Of a DNA stretch of 64,000 nt, positions 35,401 through 44,645 are shown one piece after another (position 1 is the stretch's first letter; the number at the start of each line of letters is the position of its first letter). Made by a program: the position numbers and the translations under genes. The notes under the pieces are model-generated. The model was not told the origin of the DNA and searched no databases. It worked only from the letters and a program-made list of their open reading frames with translations. This DNA comes from CBDDCQ01 sp965226285 (GTDB lineage Bacteria > Bacteroidota > Bacteroidia > Flavobacteriales > Ichthyobacteriaceae), in assembly GCA_965226285.1 (NCBI GenBank), contig CBDDCQ010000005.1, positions 496,001 through 560,000 of the forward strand. Direction: 5' to 3'.

Positions 35401-35906
35401 TATTCAGCATATTCTCGTAATTGATTTATAGAGAAGGGTCCTGATAGGTTTACATTCATAATAGGGACCATTTCAGATATATTGAGTTCAAATATATTGG
35501 GTTGTGAGGGTAAATCTTTGGGAAAATTAGGCTTACTTTTTGCAATATCTACTTTGTCTTTTACTTTTTGCACAGCTTCGGATGGGGATACACTGTAGTT
35601 AAATTTTATTCTTATAGAAGAGTATCCTTGCAAAGATGATGAGGTAATTTCATCTATACTACCTATATTGTTAATTTCTTTCTCTAAGGGTCTTGTGATT
35701 AAGTTTTCTATATCTAAAGGAGAATTTCCGGGGTATGTAGTACTGATATACACTTCGGGAGTGATGATTTCAGGAAAACTCTCTTTGGGCATACTCAAAT
35801 AAGATGAAAGTCCAAATAGAAAAATCATAATAGTAAGTATCAAGACTGTAGTCTTGTTACTTATAGCCAAGTTTGATAATTTAAAGTTCTTTTGATTTAA
35901 ATTCAT
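32487..35906 (-). CDS. RND-family efflux pump inner-membrane subunit
   Basis: 1139 residues, AcrB/MexB-like proton-driven exporter with 12 spans and two large periplasmic loops. Family signatures are NKTTVLILTIMIFLFGLSSY at the N-terminus, FPEIITPEVYISTTYPG, the TM4 proton-relay region LALGMLVDNGIVVVENIYR, and its C-terminal counterpart GIISLAGVVVNNAIVLIDY. An insertion near TM7 (two extra hydrophobic segments around 505-560) makes it longer than E. coli AcrB. Substrate not predictable. It sits in the order outer-membrane factor, adaptor, pump. Confidence 0.93.
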   Translation of the reverse strand: MNLNQKNFKLSNLAISNKTTVLILTIMIFLFGLSSYLSMPKESFPEIITPEVYISTTYPGNSPLDIENLITRPLEKEINNIGSIDEITSSSLQGYSSIRIKFNYSVSPSEAVQKVKDKVDIAKSKPNFPKDLPSQPNIFELNISEMVPIMNVNLSGPFSINQLREYAEYLEDKIENLSEITSVDLRGTEEKEVEISLYRDKMENVGIGFSKITEMITKENLTLSAGKLPLDQINKNIRVIGEFENINQIKNIIIQNKNDNILYLSDIADVAFKQKERKSYAKAYGNPVVMLDIMKKSGENLIIASEKINQIINTAQKEYLPSNLNIFITNDSSDKTQSSIKNLENSIIFGMLLVIAVLMLFLNLRNAIFVGIAIPISMLLSFILLSIMNVTLNSMVLFSLVLALGMLVDNGIVVVENIYRLLSEGKNIIVAAKQGVGEVALPIIASTATTLAAFVPLAIWPGIMGEFMKYLPITLMIVLGSSLFVALVITPVLVSMYMKLEQNQNQKNIRKKFVLFTVSGTIISLLGWSIGLNFLSLLGNLSIFIGILVILNYKIFIPGNKIVQTKFFPKLENLYSNILCFALKGNNAKRFFFGTIGLLFFALTLFGIFTPKVLFFPTNQPQSVTIYIEKPTGTDIEVTLDIASQIEQKVLKYIKKYEVQDENDSIKKNFLVQSVITQVGNGASDTDQGTDKGDSPNKAKITISFYKFEKQRGINTLEVMNEIRREINQIAGAKITVKKNRVGPPTGYPINIEINGENYDKLFNVADNIKKAIEQSNITGIEKLQLDVDKSNPQITVQLDRDKANKLNISTSKVGSLLRTAIYGSEISRFKQGEDTYPINIRYKQRDRKDENVLSNILISHKKDNKDLQTPLSAIANIKHTWSINKIKRKDLKRVINIYSNVVEGYNANQIVNQIKPILKNLNIPKDVNVGFTGEQEEQATEMKFLSKALVIAVFLIFIIIVSQFNSVAVPFIIICSVILSLIGVFLGLVIFQMDFIIIMTMIGIISLAGVVVNNAIVLIDYTKLIIQNKNERLKDGEKLTKQMVYECIVQGGKTRLRPVLLTAITTILGLMPLALGMNINFMSLLTKFNPQMYFGGESVAFWGPLSWTVIFGLTFATFLTLVIVPVMYYLLYSFKLKK

Positions 35907-35917
35907 TTGGTATGTTT

Positions 35918-36961
35918 TTAAAATTCAATTTCGGATCCATCTTGGATATTTTTAGCACCTTTATCTACAATCCATTGGTCTGCTTTAAGTCCACTGAGGA
36001 TGAGCTGGGTATTATTATAAGAACCGCCCACCTTTACAATGGTCTTTTTAGCGACTTTTTTATTTTTTTGTTGCATAATCGTATATACAAAGTAGTTGCC
36101 ATCTATATCTTGTTGTATGGTGTGATATGGGAGTGTAATTTGATTTTCTAAGGTTTGGTAATTAATTTTAACTCTTCCAATGAGGTTAGGTTTGATAAGT
36201 CCTTTAGGATTAGATAGCGTTATTTTTACTTTAAAACATCTGTTCTTAGGATTGATATAATCTGAAATCCAAATTAATTTGCCATTGAAAACAGCATTTA
36301 GGTTTTCAAAGCGAATGCTTACAGGACTATTTTTAGATATAGTATTTAGGTGTTTTTCGGAGATATCGCATTTGATGTAAACTTTATTTGTGTTTATAAT
36401 TCTAAGCACGGGAGTTTGTGGAGAACACAGATCGCTTTGATGTAAAAATATTTCATCTATTTTTCCATTGAATGGGGCAAAAATTTGTCTCGTCTTTTTT
36501 TGCGTTTTTAGAATATTGAGTTTTTGCTCTAGAGATTCTTTTTTGTTTTTGAGTTCTAGTAATTTTATTTGAGAGCCTATTTTCTTTTTCCAGAGTTTTT
36601 CTTGTTTTGAGTACATGTCTTTAGCAAATTCTAAATTGATTTCTGTTTCTATAATATTGGCGTTAATAACCTCGCAGTTCAACTCTGCAAGTAGATCGCC
36701 TTTTTGTACATATTGTCCTTCTTTTACATTTATATTTTTTAGAATACCTGAGGTTTCTATTTTCATCAATATATTTTTGTTACTTTGTACATTACCTTGT
36801 AGTTCAATATAGTTTTTAAAGGTACTTAGAGTTGTTTTAAATGCGCTTATTTTTGTGGGAGTAGAGATTTTAATACTCTTTTTTTTCTTTGTGTCGTTAC
36901 CACAAGAAGAAAATGCACTAAATAAAATGATATATAGTATAGAAATATTTAATGTTTTCAT
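35918..36961 (-). CDS. RND efflux periplasmic adaptor (HlyD/AcrA family)
   Basis: 347 residues. N-terminal lipoprotein signal (ILFSAFSSCGNDTKKKKS) for membrane anchoring. The lipoyl half-motifs GILKNINVKEGQYVQKGDLL and KIDEIFLHQSDLCSPQTPVL flank an alpha-hairpin (LEFAKDMYSKQEKLWKKKIG). Beta-barrel and membrane-proximal domains follow. It bridges the pump to the outer-membrane factor. 11 bases from the pump gene and 14 from the TolC-like gene. Confidence 0.93.
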   Translation of the reverse strand: MKTLNISILYIILFSAFSSCGNDTKKKKSIKISTPTKISAFKTTLSTFKNYIELQGNVQSNKNILMKIETSGILKNINVKEGQYVQKGDLLAELNCEVINANIIETEINLEFAKDMYSKQEKLWKKKIGSQIKLLELKNKKESLEQKLNILKTQKKTRQIFAPFNGKIDEIFLHQSDLCSPQTPVLRIINTNKVYIKCDISEKHLNTISKNSPVSIRFENLNAVFNGKLIWISDYINPKNRCFKVKITLSNPKGLIKPNLIGRVKINYQTLENQITLPYHTIQQDIDGNYFVYTIMQQKNKKVAKKTIVKVGGSYNNTQLILSGLKADQWIVDKGAKNIQDGSEIEF

Positions 36962-36975
36962 ATAAATTCTTTATT

Positions 36976-38403
36976 TTAAAGGTTTAGTATTTTATATAAT
37001 TTAGCCTTTGTTTTTATGAGTTCAGATAGGCTTTGTAAATATTTTTGCTGTCTTAAAGATACCTGATTATAAGCATCTAAGAGTTCAAAACTGCTTGTTG
37101 TACCCAAGTTGAACTTCTCATTTGTTTTTTTTAAGATATATTGGCTCAACTTCATATTTTTATTAGCGTTATAAAATTGTTTCTGGGCAAAATTATAGTC
37201 TATTTTTGCGTTGTCATAATCTAGTTTGAGCTTGTTTTTTGTTTCAAATAAATCTATATTAGATTTATCTAAGTCGATTTTAGCTTGTTGGATTTTAGCA
37301 TATCTTTTAAAACTACTAAATATAGGGATATTAAGGCTTACCCCTAATAGTGCAGAGGTCTGCCATATCACGTCTTTTTTAAAGAAATCTAAATCATTAT
37401 TATTGCCAATTTTACTATATGTAAGAAAAGCTGATAAAGAAGGAAGATATTTAAGTTTTTCAGACTTGAGTAATAGTTCATTACTTTTTACGGTATTTTC
37501 TTGGATCTTGTAGTCAATAAGTTGAGAATAATCTAAATCATCGTTTACTAACATTGTATCAAACTCTATAGAAGAGGTGATAAAAGTTTCTATTTCATCT
37601 TCAAATTCAATATCATTAGGCGTGTAGATATCTATACCTAAGATATATTTAAATAGATTAATAGCTGTTTTTACTTGTTGTTGTGCTTTATCGATTTGGT
37701 TTTCTACATCATTTAGAGATAATTCTAATTGTTCTACATTTTCTTTTTCTATGAATCCATTTTCAAGTGAAACTTTAGTATCTTGTAAATTTTTCAAGGT
37801 ATTTTCTTTTTGTTTTTCTAATATCTTTAGGTTTTCTTTGGATATAAGTACTCCACCGTAGCTATTCATTACGGCTTCTTTGATGCTCAATATAGTTTTA
37901 CTCTCTGCGTACTTTGCTATATTTTTTATAGTTTCTATAGATTGTAAGGCTACAATATCTTCACCATTAAATAATTTTTGTGTTATAGTAATACTGGCGT
38001 CTAGGGTTTGAGGCTGACCAAATCGCATATTAATATACTCGGATGAGGGAGTATATTTTTTTGAGGGATTCAATCCGAAGTATTCTTTTGCAGCTTGTAT
38101 AATTTTAGGGGTAGGATCAAATGCAGAGGCAGGCACTAAGGAACCTGCTTGTTCAATGAAATTTTTATAATCTATTTTGGCAGTAATCTTGGGTAGCCCT
38201 CCAGCGATAATTTCCCATATTTGTTGAGAAGTTTTTTCTATATCTTTTTTAGATTTTATAGCATTATAGTTGTGTTTGATTGCATATTCCTGTGCAGTTT
38301 TTAGTGAAAAACTATATGTATTTTGCTTTTGTGCGTAATTAATCTGAGGAATGATTATGACATTAAAAAAAGATATAGAAATAATACGGTAAAAGTGTTT
38401 CAT
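36976..38403 (-). CDS. TolC-family outer-membrane efflux protein
   Basis: 475 residues. Signal peptide (ISFFNVIIIPQINYAQ), then two outer-membrane-efflux repeats with long helices (EYAIKHNYNAIKSKKDIEKT; LKLDYDNAKIDYNFAQKQFY) and the typical C-terminal NLGTTSSFELLDAYNQVSLR. It provides the outer-membrane duct for the adjacent RND pump. First gene of the operon. Confidence 0.93.
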   Translation of the reverse strand: MKHFYRIISISFFNVIIIPQINYAQKQNTYSFSLKTAQEYAIKHNYNAIKSKKDIEKTSQQIWEIIAGGLPKITAKIDYKNFIEQAGSLVPASAFDPTPKIIQAAKEYFGLNPSKKYTPSSEYINMRFGQPQTLDASITITQKLFNGEDIVALQSIETIKNIAKYAESKTILSIKEAVMNSYGGVLISKENLKILEKQKENTLKNLQDTKVSLENGFIEKENVEQLELSLNDVENQIDKAQQQVKTAINLFKYILGIDIYTPNDIEFEDEIETFITSSIEFDTMLVNDDLDYSQLIDYKIQENTVKSNELLLKSEKLKYLPSLSAFLTYSKIGNNNDLDFFKKDVIWQTSALLGVSLNIPIFSSFKRYAKIQQAKIDLDKSNIDLFETKNKLKLDYDNAKIDYNFAQKQFYNANKNMKLSQYILKKTNEKFNLGTTSSFELLDAYNQVSLRQQKYLQSLSELIKTKAKLYKILNL

Positions 38404-38425
38404 ACTTATGTTTTATTAAAGTGAA

Positions 38426-38453
38426 CAAATATAAGCAAAGTACATAAAAACAA
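38426..38453 (-). promoter_or_regulatory. Promoter for the efflux operon
   Basis: On the minus strand TTG (38453-38451), 17 bases, then TATATTTG (38433-38426), a perfect -7 box, 23 bases before the TolC-like start codon. Confidence 0.6.
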
Positions 38454-39041
38454 TTAAAAATCTACTTATTTTTTATTGTAAATTCTAATAACAGTATTTA
38501 GGATTATGATGTAATTTAACCTAAATTTGATATTGTTGTATTATTAGGTAGTAAGTAAAAAATATACTGACTATATATAAGTAAAATTACAAAAATTTTC
38601 TTTTTACTATATATACTAAAAAAACGGAATGTAGAGTATAATTTTTTAAGCGAAATTATAACAGGTGTATTTATAAGGAACAAATTCAAAATAAGTTTGT
38701 TTTTACTCTCTTGTAATCATTGATTTTACCATAAGCGATTAAATTTCCTTTTTCACGAGTTTTCAGGCTTTTTATGCCTCCTTTTTGTTCTTGTTTTTGT
38801 GCATTTTTGAACTGTTTTTTGCCAAAAAATTGACATTTTTGTTTTTGGAGGTATTTTTGTAATTTTTCTGGTGTTTTCAAGGACTTATTTTAAAAAGGGA
38901 GGAAATTTTATAAAAATATGCATAAAATAAAATTTATTACAGAGAATATCCGATTGTAAATCAATGATCGTAAATTGATTTATACGTTATAGTTTAAAAT
39001 TTTTATCTTTAATTGAAGTAGGTTATTTATATACTAAAATG
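38454..39041. other. Intergenic stretch, no clear gene
   Basis: Very AT-rich. A 64-codon minus-strand frame (38686-38880) encodes an extremely Lys/Gln-rich peptide (KTPEKLQKYLQKQKCQFF) with no recognisable family. The same DNA on the plus strand is a run of TTTTTG-like tracts, so the frame is probably chance or decayed DNA. No promoter was found for it. Confidence 0.4.
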
Positions 39042-40658
39042 TTATATAGTAGTTACTTTAGGAGCACCATTTAGAATTTCATTATTGGCATAATCTGCAA
39101 ATTTTTCAAAATTCTTGTTAAACGAGCTAGATAATTCTTTTGCTTTTTGGTCATAAGCATTTTTATCTTTCCAAGTATTTCTAGGGCACAATATTTCTGT
39201 AGGAACGCCATTACATTCTTTAGGTATAGCTAATCCAAATATAGGGTCATTTTCAAATGTTACATTTCTAAGTTTGTCTTCTATCGCTGCAGTAATTACA
39301 GCTCTTGTATATTTAAGGCTAAAACGTTTACCTATGCCGTAACCACCACCAGACCACCCAGTGTTAATAAGCCAAACTTTTACATTTGCTTTTTTCATTT
39401 TTTTACTGAGCATTTCAGCGTATTTAGTAGGATGAAGTGGCATAAAAGGTGCACCAAAACATGCTGAAAAGTTAGGTTTTGGCTCTGTAATTCCTGCTTC
39501 AGTACCTGCTACTTTAGCCGTATATCCTGATATAAAATGAAAGGCTGCTTGTCCGGATGTAAGTTTAGATATAGGAGGTAATACTCCAAAGGCATCACAG
39601 GTTAAGAAAAATATATTTTTGATATTTCTTCCTATGGAGGGAATTTGTATATTTTCAATATGATGTATAGGATAACTTACTCTAGTATTTTCTGTAATAG
39701 AACTATCAGCATAATCTACTTGATTAGTTCCTTCTTTAAATACTATATTTTCAAGTAATGCATTCTTTTTTATAGCATTAAATATTTCAGGCTCTTGTTC
39801 AGCACTTAAATCTATGGTTTTGGCATAGCATCCTCCTTCAAAATTGAATATTTTATTTTCATTAGACCAACCGTGTTCATCATCACCTATCAATTTTCTA
39901 TTTGGGTCTGTAGATAGGGTAGTTTTTCCTGTACCTGATAATCCAAAGAAGATAGCAGTATCACCATCTTTACCTACATTGGCAGAGCAGTGCATAGGTA
40001 GTACATCCTTTTCTGTAGGAAGTATAAAGTTCAACGCTGAAAAAATACCTTTTTTAATCTCTCCAGGATAAGCAGTACCTCCTATTAGTGCTACTTTTTT
40101 CTCAAAGTTAAGTATGGCAAAATTGTGCTGTCTAGTACCGTGAGTTTCTGGTTTTGCCATAAAACTCGGTATATCTACTACAAGCCATTCAGGAGAAAAA
40201 TTATTAACTATATCTTGTTCACAAGGTCTTAGAAACATATTATAAGCAAACATATTAGACCATGGATATTCTGTAATAACTCTAAGGTTCATTTTGTATT
40301 TTTCGTCTGCACATACTTGAGCTTCTCTTACAAATAATTCTTTACCTGATATGTATTCCATAATATCTTTATAGACTTTATCAAAATTTTCAGGAGTAAA
40401 AGGGATATTAATATTCCCCCACCATATTTTATCTTTGGTAATTTTATCTTTTACGATAAATCTGTCCTTAGGAGAACGACCTGTAAATTCACCAGTGTTT
40501 ATAGCCAAAGCACCAGTATCATTTAGTTTACCTTGTCCTTTTTCTAACGTTATTTTTTGTAATTCATCAGTAGATAAATTCCAATATACAGTAGCATTAG
40601 AAATTCCATAGTTGTCTAATAATGCGTTTTCGGATTTTAAACCTTTATTAATATTCAT
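39042..40658 (-). CDS. pckA: Phosphoenolpyruvate carboxykinase (ATP)
   Basis: 538 residues, the size of ATP-dependent PEPCK. Signatures are NTGEFTGRSPKDRFIVKD, the kinase-1 P-loop FFGLSGTGKTTLSTDP, kinase-2 LIGDDEHGW, and the substrate and metal residues GTRQHNFAILNFEKK, PMHCSANVG and RVSYPIHHIENI. Converts oxaloacetate to PEP for gluconeogenesis. Monocistronic: a strong terminator-like hairpin precedes it. Confidence 0.97.
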   Translation of the reverse strand: MNINKGLKSENALLDNYGISNATVYWNLSTDELQKITLEKGQGKLNDTGALAINTGEFTGRSPKDRFIVKDKITKDKIWWGNINIPFTPENFDKVYKDIMEYISGKELFVREAQVCADEKYKMNLRVITEYPWSNMFAYNMFLRPCEQDIVNNFSPEWLVVDIPSFMAKPETHGTRQHNFAILNFEKKVALIGGTAYPGEIKKGIFSALNFILPTEKDVLPMHCSANVGKDGDTAIFFGLSGTGKTTLSTDPNRKLIGDDEHGWSNENKIFNFEGGCYAKTIDLSAEQEPEIFNAIKKNALLENIVFKEGTNQVDYADSSITENTRVSYPIHHIENIQIPSIGRNIKNIFFLTCDAFGVLPPISKLTSGQAAFHFISGYTAKVAGTEAGITEPKPNFSACFGAPFMPLHPTKYAEMLSKKMKKANVKVWLINTGWSGGGYGIGKRFSLKYTRAVITAAIEDKLRNVTFENDPIFGLAIPKECNGVPTEILCPRNTWKDKNAYDQKAKELSSSFNKNFEKFADYANNEILNGAPKVTTI

Positions 40659-40688
40659 AATATAGAGATTTAGTTATTTTATAAAACA

Positions 40689-40722
40689 AACAAATCCCTT
40701 GTAAAATTACAAGGGATTTGTT
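40689..40722 (-). terminator. Intrinsic terminator after the PPIase gene
   Basis: A perfect 16-base inverted repeat, AACAAATCCCTTGTAA and its complement, with only two bases at the centre. On the minus strand it is followed by a T-rich run. It ends the transcript of the gene stopping at 40734. The central AT pairs will open to form a normal loop. Confidence 0.85.
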
Positions 40723-40733
40723 ATAGTGTATTA

Positions 40734-42854
40734 TTAATAAAATTTAGCCCTGTTATCTTCAATTTTAGCATTGCTTTTAAGTGCTTCTATAATACCGGAA
40801 GACATTTTAAAATCTATATCTTGTTTGAGTTTTTGGCTTATAGATTTATAATTATTTTCTTCTGTTACCTTATTTTTAGCTATTGTTTGTACCATAAATA
40901 CACCGTTTTCACCTTCTATAGGTTTCGATACAGTATTTATTTTCAAGCCAAAAGCAGTACCTATGATATTAGGTTCTGTACCTATACCTGAGATAATAGG
41001 TGAATTGAACGATATACCAGTTACTGTCTTTATGGTTTCGTTGAGTTTGTTTGCAATATCTTTCAGGTCATTGCTTTTTATCGTCGAGAATTTATTTTTC
41101 AATATAACTGCTTTTTTAGCTTGTCTTATCTTTTTCGTTACCTCTGCTTTAGCTTCTTCTATAGATGATAAACCTTCGGAATATAAGCCTGATACAATCA
41201 CTACGATATACGAATTATTTTGATTGAATAACTTTACACTTTCGAATTGAGTGTTGGGGTCAAATGACCATCTTACAATACTTCTTTGCGCTCCTGATCC
41301 AGGTACATTAAAATCCATTTTACTCAATCCTTCTGCAAGTTTGAGTTCTAAGTTTTCTAATTTAGCATTATTTATAAAACTCTCTACGTTATTATTTTTT
41401 CTAGCAAAGTTCAGAGCTTTGGTATAAATTTCGTTTTCAGTAGTTTCAGAAGGAATAATATTCTGAGTAATAGTAGCTATTTTTACAGTTCGTTGTACAT
41501 TTTTAATTTTATTTACTTGTATCACATGATAGCCAAACTCAGTTTCTACTACACCTAATTTATTTTTCTTGGAATCGATAAAACAAAAATCATTAAAGTT
41601 TTTTACCATGCTATAATAGGTAAACCAGCCTAAATCTCCTCCTTTTGTTTTACTAGGTCCGTCGGAAAATTGTTTTGCTAGTTTTTCAAAGTTTTTCTTT
41701 TTACGGATTACCTTATAGAGGCTATCTGCTAAGGTTTTGGCTTGTTCCTTAGTTCTCACTGTATTTTCACTTGATTGACTTCCTTTATAACCGATGAGAA
41801 TATGTTTTGCTTTTACAGAATCTGGAAGCATTTTAATATCCATGATTTTGGAGATATTATAAGTGTCATTATTTTTATAAATTTCAGAAAAATCACCTTT
41901 TTTACCTTTTTTGGCGAATTCTCTTAGTGCGTCATTATTACCATAATCTTTATCTTTATTGTAATAATAACGGTCATAAAAAGGCACATCAGAATTTTCG
42001 TTTACAAATTCTGCAATATTTTTGATACTTTTGAATTCATTTTTTATAGATTTCATATTTTCCATTACTTCATTTTCATCCTCCAAAGAAGGAGAAATAT
42101 CAAAAGTTACATATTGTATATCTCTCGATTCTTTTTTCTTAAAATCGTCTTTGTGATCTTCTATATATTTTTGTATTTCACTGTCTAAAACCTTTACTTC
42201 AATATCGTTTACAGACGAGTAAGGCAAGTAAATATAATCAATATCTATTTTTTCATTTTGCTCCTTATAGTTTTGTTTTGCTTCAAAATCTGTTACGAAT
42301 ATAGCCTCTTTAAGGAGTTTTATATATTCTTGATTAGTGGAGCTTAATTTTAAGTTTTTTTCAAAGTTTAGCCATTGCTCTAGAGCTTGTAATGATTCAG
42401 GAGTATCTGAATTTTGAATAGAACTTATATATTGTTTCAATTTATTTTCATCAAAAGAGCCATTTTCTCCTTTAAAGCTTTGATTAGTTAATATATTGGG
42501 ATGAGATATAATGCGTTGCCATAACTCTTCATTACTCAACTTCAATCCTACTTTATCTATTTGGTTTTGTATTAAAGTATTTTTGACTAATTCATCCCAT
42601 ACCAAATTAACAACTTGCATTTGGGGAATTTCTCTTCCTGATTGTTTGTAGTTTTCAGCGGTAACTTGAACCATTCTACTAAAGGTTTTGTAATCAATAT
42701 CCTTACCGTCTATGTTTGCTACTTTGTTTTGTTCAGATTGAAATAAAGATGTACCACTTCTGAGTAAGTCTGTTAATATAAAGGATAGCATAGCGATTCC
42801 TATCACAATGATCAATAAGCCTGAACGCTTTCTAATACTTCCTAATGTTGCCAT
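40734..42854 (-). CDS. Membrane-anchored parvulin peptidyl-prolyl isomerase (PpiD-like)
   Basis: 706 residues. One N-terminal membrane span (GLLIIVIGIAMLSFILTDLL), then a SurA-like N-domain (about 40-200), a parvulin rotamase domain (about 340-450: AKHILIGYKG, FSDGPSKTKGGDLGWF, VETEFGYHVIQV), and a C-terminal chaperone-like region. The layout is that of PpiD, which assists folding of secreted and outer-membrane proteins from the periplasmic face. Monocistronic, with its own terminator. Confidence 0.9.
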   Translation of the reverse strand: MATLGSIRKRSGLLIIVIGIAMLSFILTDLLRSGTSLFQSEQNKVANIDGKDIDYKTFSRMVQVTAENYKQSGREIPQMQVVNLVWDELVKNTLIQNQIDKVGLKLSNEELWQRIISHPNILTNQSFKGENGSFDENKLKQYISSIQNSDTPESLQALEQWLNFEKNLKLSSTNQEYIKLLKEAIFVTDFEAKQNYKEQNEKIDIDYIYLPYSSVNDIEVKVLDSEIQKYIEDHKDDFKKKESRDIQYVTFDISPSLEDENEVMENMKSIKNEFKSIKNIAEFVNENSDVPFYDRYYYNKDKDYGNNDALREFAKKGKKGDFSEIYKNNDTYNISKIMDIKMLPDSVKAKHILIGYKGSQSSENTVRTKEQAKTLADSLYKVIRKKKNFEKLAKQFSDGPSKTKGGDLGWFTYYSMVKNFNDFCFIDSKKNKLGVVETEFGYHVIQVNKIKNVQRTVKIATITQNIIPSETTENEIYTKALNFARKNNNVESFINNAKLENLELKLAEGLSKMDFNVPGSGAQRSIVRWSFDPNTQFESVKLFNQNNSYIVVIVSGLYSEGLSSIEEAKAEVTKKIRQAKKAVILKNKFSTIKSNDLKDIANKLNETIKTVTGISFNSPIISGIGTEPNIIGTAFGLKINTVSKPIEGENGVFMVQTIAKNKVTEENNYKSISQKLKQDIDFKMSSGIIEALKSNAKIEDNRAKFY

Positions 42855-43465
42855 GAAATTTTGGTTTAATAGTTTTTAGGTTAATTTTATAGGGTGCGAA
42901 TTTACAATTATTTTTTATTGAACGATTATAATTGGAAAATAAAAAATGAAATCAATAGATTAGTAGCTTCTACTATCGAATACAATATTTTATCTCTATA
43001 AGCAGTTCAATGTATAAATATGATTATTTCACTTCTAAAACATTAACGGACTTAGCTATAATAAGTATTGAATTCTCTCGTCTTAAATTTAAATGTCCTT
43101 AAAGACCGTTGCATGGTAAGAAACCAAAGGTTATGTAATTTTTACACAACACATAAGTTGTCGATTTTTAATATACTATGATTTCATGATAAAAATACAA
43201 ATATTTTTACAATTATAACATCTTGGTTTTAAAATTTATTTTTTTGGTTCATTGAGAATTTCTTTCTAAATTTAAATAGATTATTAAATCATTAACAATA
43301 TTAAATAATGTATTTGTAGTGCCTTGTTATTATAATTAAAATATAGTTTTTAAACTATGTACATAGTCATTTTAAATATATATAAATACATGGTTTAAAA
43401 ATATTTTGCTAAAATAAATCATATTTTAGTTATATTTGCAGACTATTTATAAAATTTTTAATTAA
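42855..43465. other. 611-bp intergenic region
   Basis: No gene or structured RNA recognised. Both the PPIase gene (minus) and the serine hydrolase gene (plus) start from it. Short broken frames around 43060-43140 have no recognisable content. Confidence 0.5.
43405..43438 (+). promoter_or_regulatory. Promoter for the serine hydrolase gene
   Basis: TTTG (43405-43408), 22 bases, then TATATTTG (43431-43438), a full -7 match, 28 bases before the ATG at 43466. Confidence 0.6.
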
Positions 43466-44575
43466 ATGAAACAGATAAAATATATAAATACAATGTTGAG
43501 ATTAGTTTTATCCATTGTATTACTTTTAGTTTATTCTTGTAGCAATGACAATGACAGGGATGAATTTAAAGTTGAATCTATTTTAGAGGAGTATAAAAAA
43601 GAGATTAAAGCTGGAGGACTTGCTTTAGCATACCTTAAAAAAGGTGAACCTGTGAAAAAAGAAGTAATAGGAGTATCTGCCAAAGGCAAGGATTTACAGA
43701 CTGATATGCTCTTTGGTGTAGCTAGTAATACTAAAATTTTTACAGCTTGTTTGATAATGATACTCAATGAACAAGGTAGAATAGCCCTCAATGGCACTAT
43801 AGATAGATATTTAGAAAGTGCCACTTTAGTAGATAAGCCTAATGTAAACCCTAAAGTTACCATTAAGCAGTTACTCAACCACTCTAGTGGGCTGGCAGAA
43901 TATGTAACGGAGGATAAAATGAAAAACATTCTTATCAATGCTTCGGCTAAGCCTTATAAGCCTTTGGAACTTTTAAAAGGACTAACTAAATACTCTGAGC
44001 CTGGTAAATTTACTTATCGCAATACTAATTATTTGATATTGGGGCTTATTATAGAAAGAATAACAGGTAAAAAATACCACGAGTTTTTAAGACAAGAAAT
44101 ATTGGATAAACACGGTTTAAGCAATTCTTATTTGGGGGGTAAAGAGACTTATCCTAAAGAAAAACTAGCACACAGTTGGGTTACAATTGATGGTAGTAAA
44201 TATTCTGATATGGGAAGTATAGACAGAAGTGTAGTGGAATCTCTTGGGTGGGCGGCTGGTAGTCTTATCACTACTTTAGATGATATGATAAAGTTTTATA
44301 AGTTACTTTTTATAGACAAAAAAATTGTAAAAGAGACGTCTTTAGAGAAGATGTTAGCTGTGCCATCAGGTATTGTTTATGGTTTTGGAATTCAGGTTCG
44401 TACCATATCAGGTGTGAAAGTTTATACTCATGGTGGACTTACTTTGGCTTATGAAAGCCTTATGGTATTTGACACTAACAGCCAAAATATAGCTGCTGTT
44501 TTTAAAAATTCTGCAGGGCTTAAACAACAAAAAGAACAGTTGGAAGAAATAGCTAAAAAAGTTTTGATAAAATAA
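43466..44575 (+). CDS. Lipoprotein serine hydrolase, class C beta-lactamase-like
   Basis: 369 residues. Lipoprotein signal (LSIVLLLVYSCSNDNDRDE) with an acidic stretch after Cys. The three penicilloyl serine-transferase motifs are present: SxxK in GVASNTKIFTACL, YxN in TYRNTNYLILGLIIE, and HGG in YTHGGLTLAYESL. Such proteins are usually D-aminopeptidases, esterases or cell-wall hydrolases rather than true beta-lactamases, and the substrate cannot be read from sequence. HNSSGLAEY-like LLNHSSGLAEYV is also typical of the family. Confidence 0.9.
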   Translation: MKQIKYINTMLRLVLSIVLLLVYSCSNDNDRDEFKVESILEEYKKEIKAGGLALAYLKKGEPVKKEVIGVSAKGKDLQTDMLFGVASNTKIFTACLIMILNEQGRIALNGTIDRYLESATLVDKPNVNPKVTIKQLLNHSSGLAEYVTEDKMKNILINASAKPYKPLELLKGLTKYSEPGKFTYRNTNYLILGLIIERITGKKYHEFLRQEILDKHGLSNSYLGGKETYPKEKLAHSWVTIDGSKYSDMGSIDRSVVESLGWAAGSLITTLDDMIKFYKLLFIDKKIVKETSLEKMLAVPSGIVYGFGIQVRTISGVKVYTHGGLTLAYESLMVFDTNSQNIAAVFKNSAGLKQQKEQLEEIAKKVLIK

Positions 44576-44595
44576 AGAATAAATTATTACTTTTG
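44563..44595 (+). promoter_or_regulatory. Promoter for the next lipoprotein gene
   Basis: TTTG (44563-44566, inside the end of the hydrolase gene), 21 bases, then TACTTTTG (44588-44595), a full -7 match, 51 bases before the ATG at 44646. Confidence 0.6.
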
Positions 44596-44645
44596 CGTCC
44601 TGTTTAATAAATCGTAGTTTAATATTTAAATCATATATAATTAAA

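Noticed and set aside
38686..38880. A 64-codon minus-strand Lys/Gln-rich frame
   Set aside because: Low-complexity product of T-rich DNA, no promoter and no family. Kept only as part of the intergenic description.
43466..44575. Beta-lactamase resistance gene
   Set aside because: The SxxK, YxN and HGG motifs are shared with many hydrolases, and nothing points specifically to antibiotic hydrolysis.
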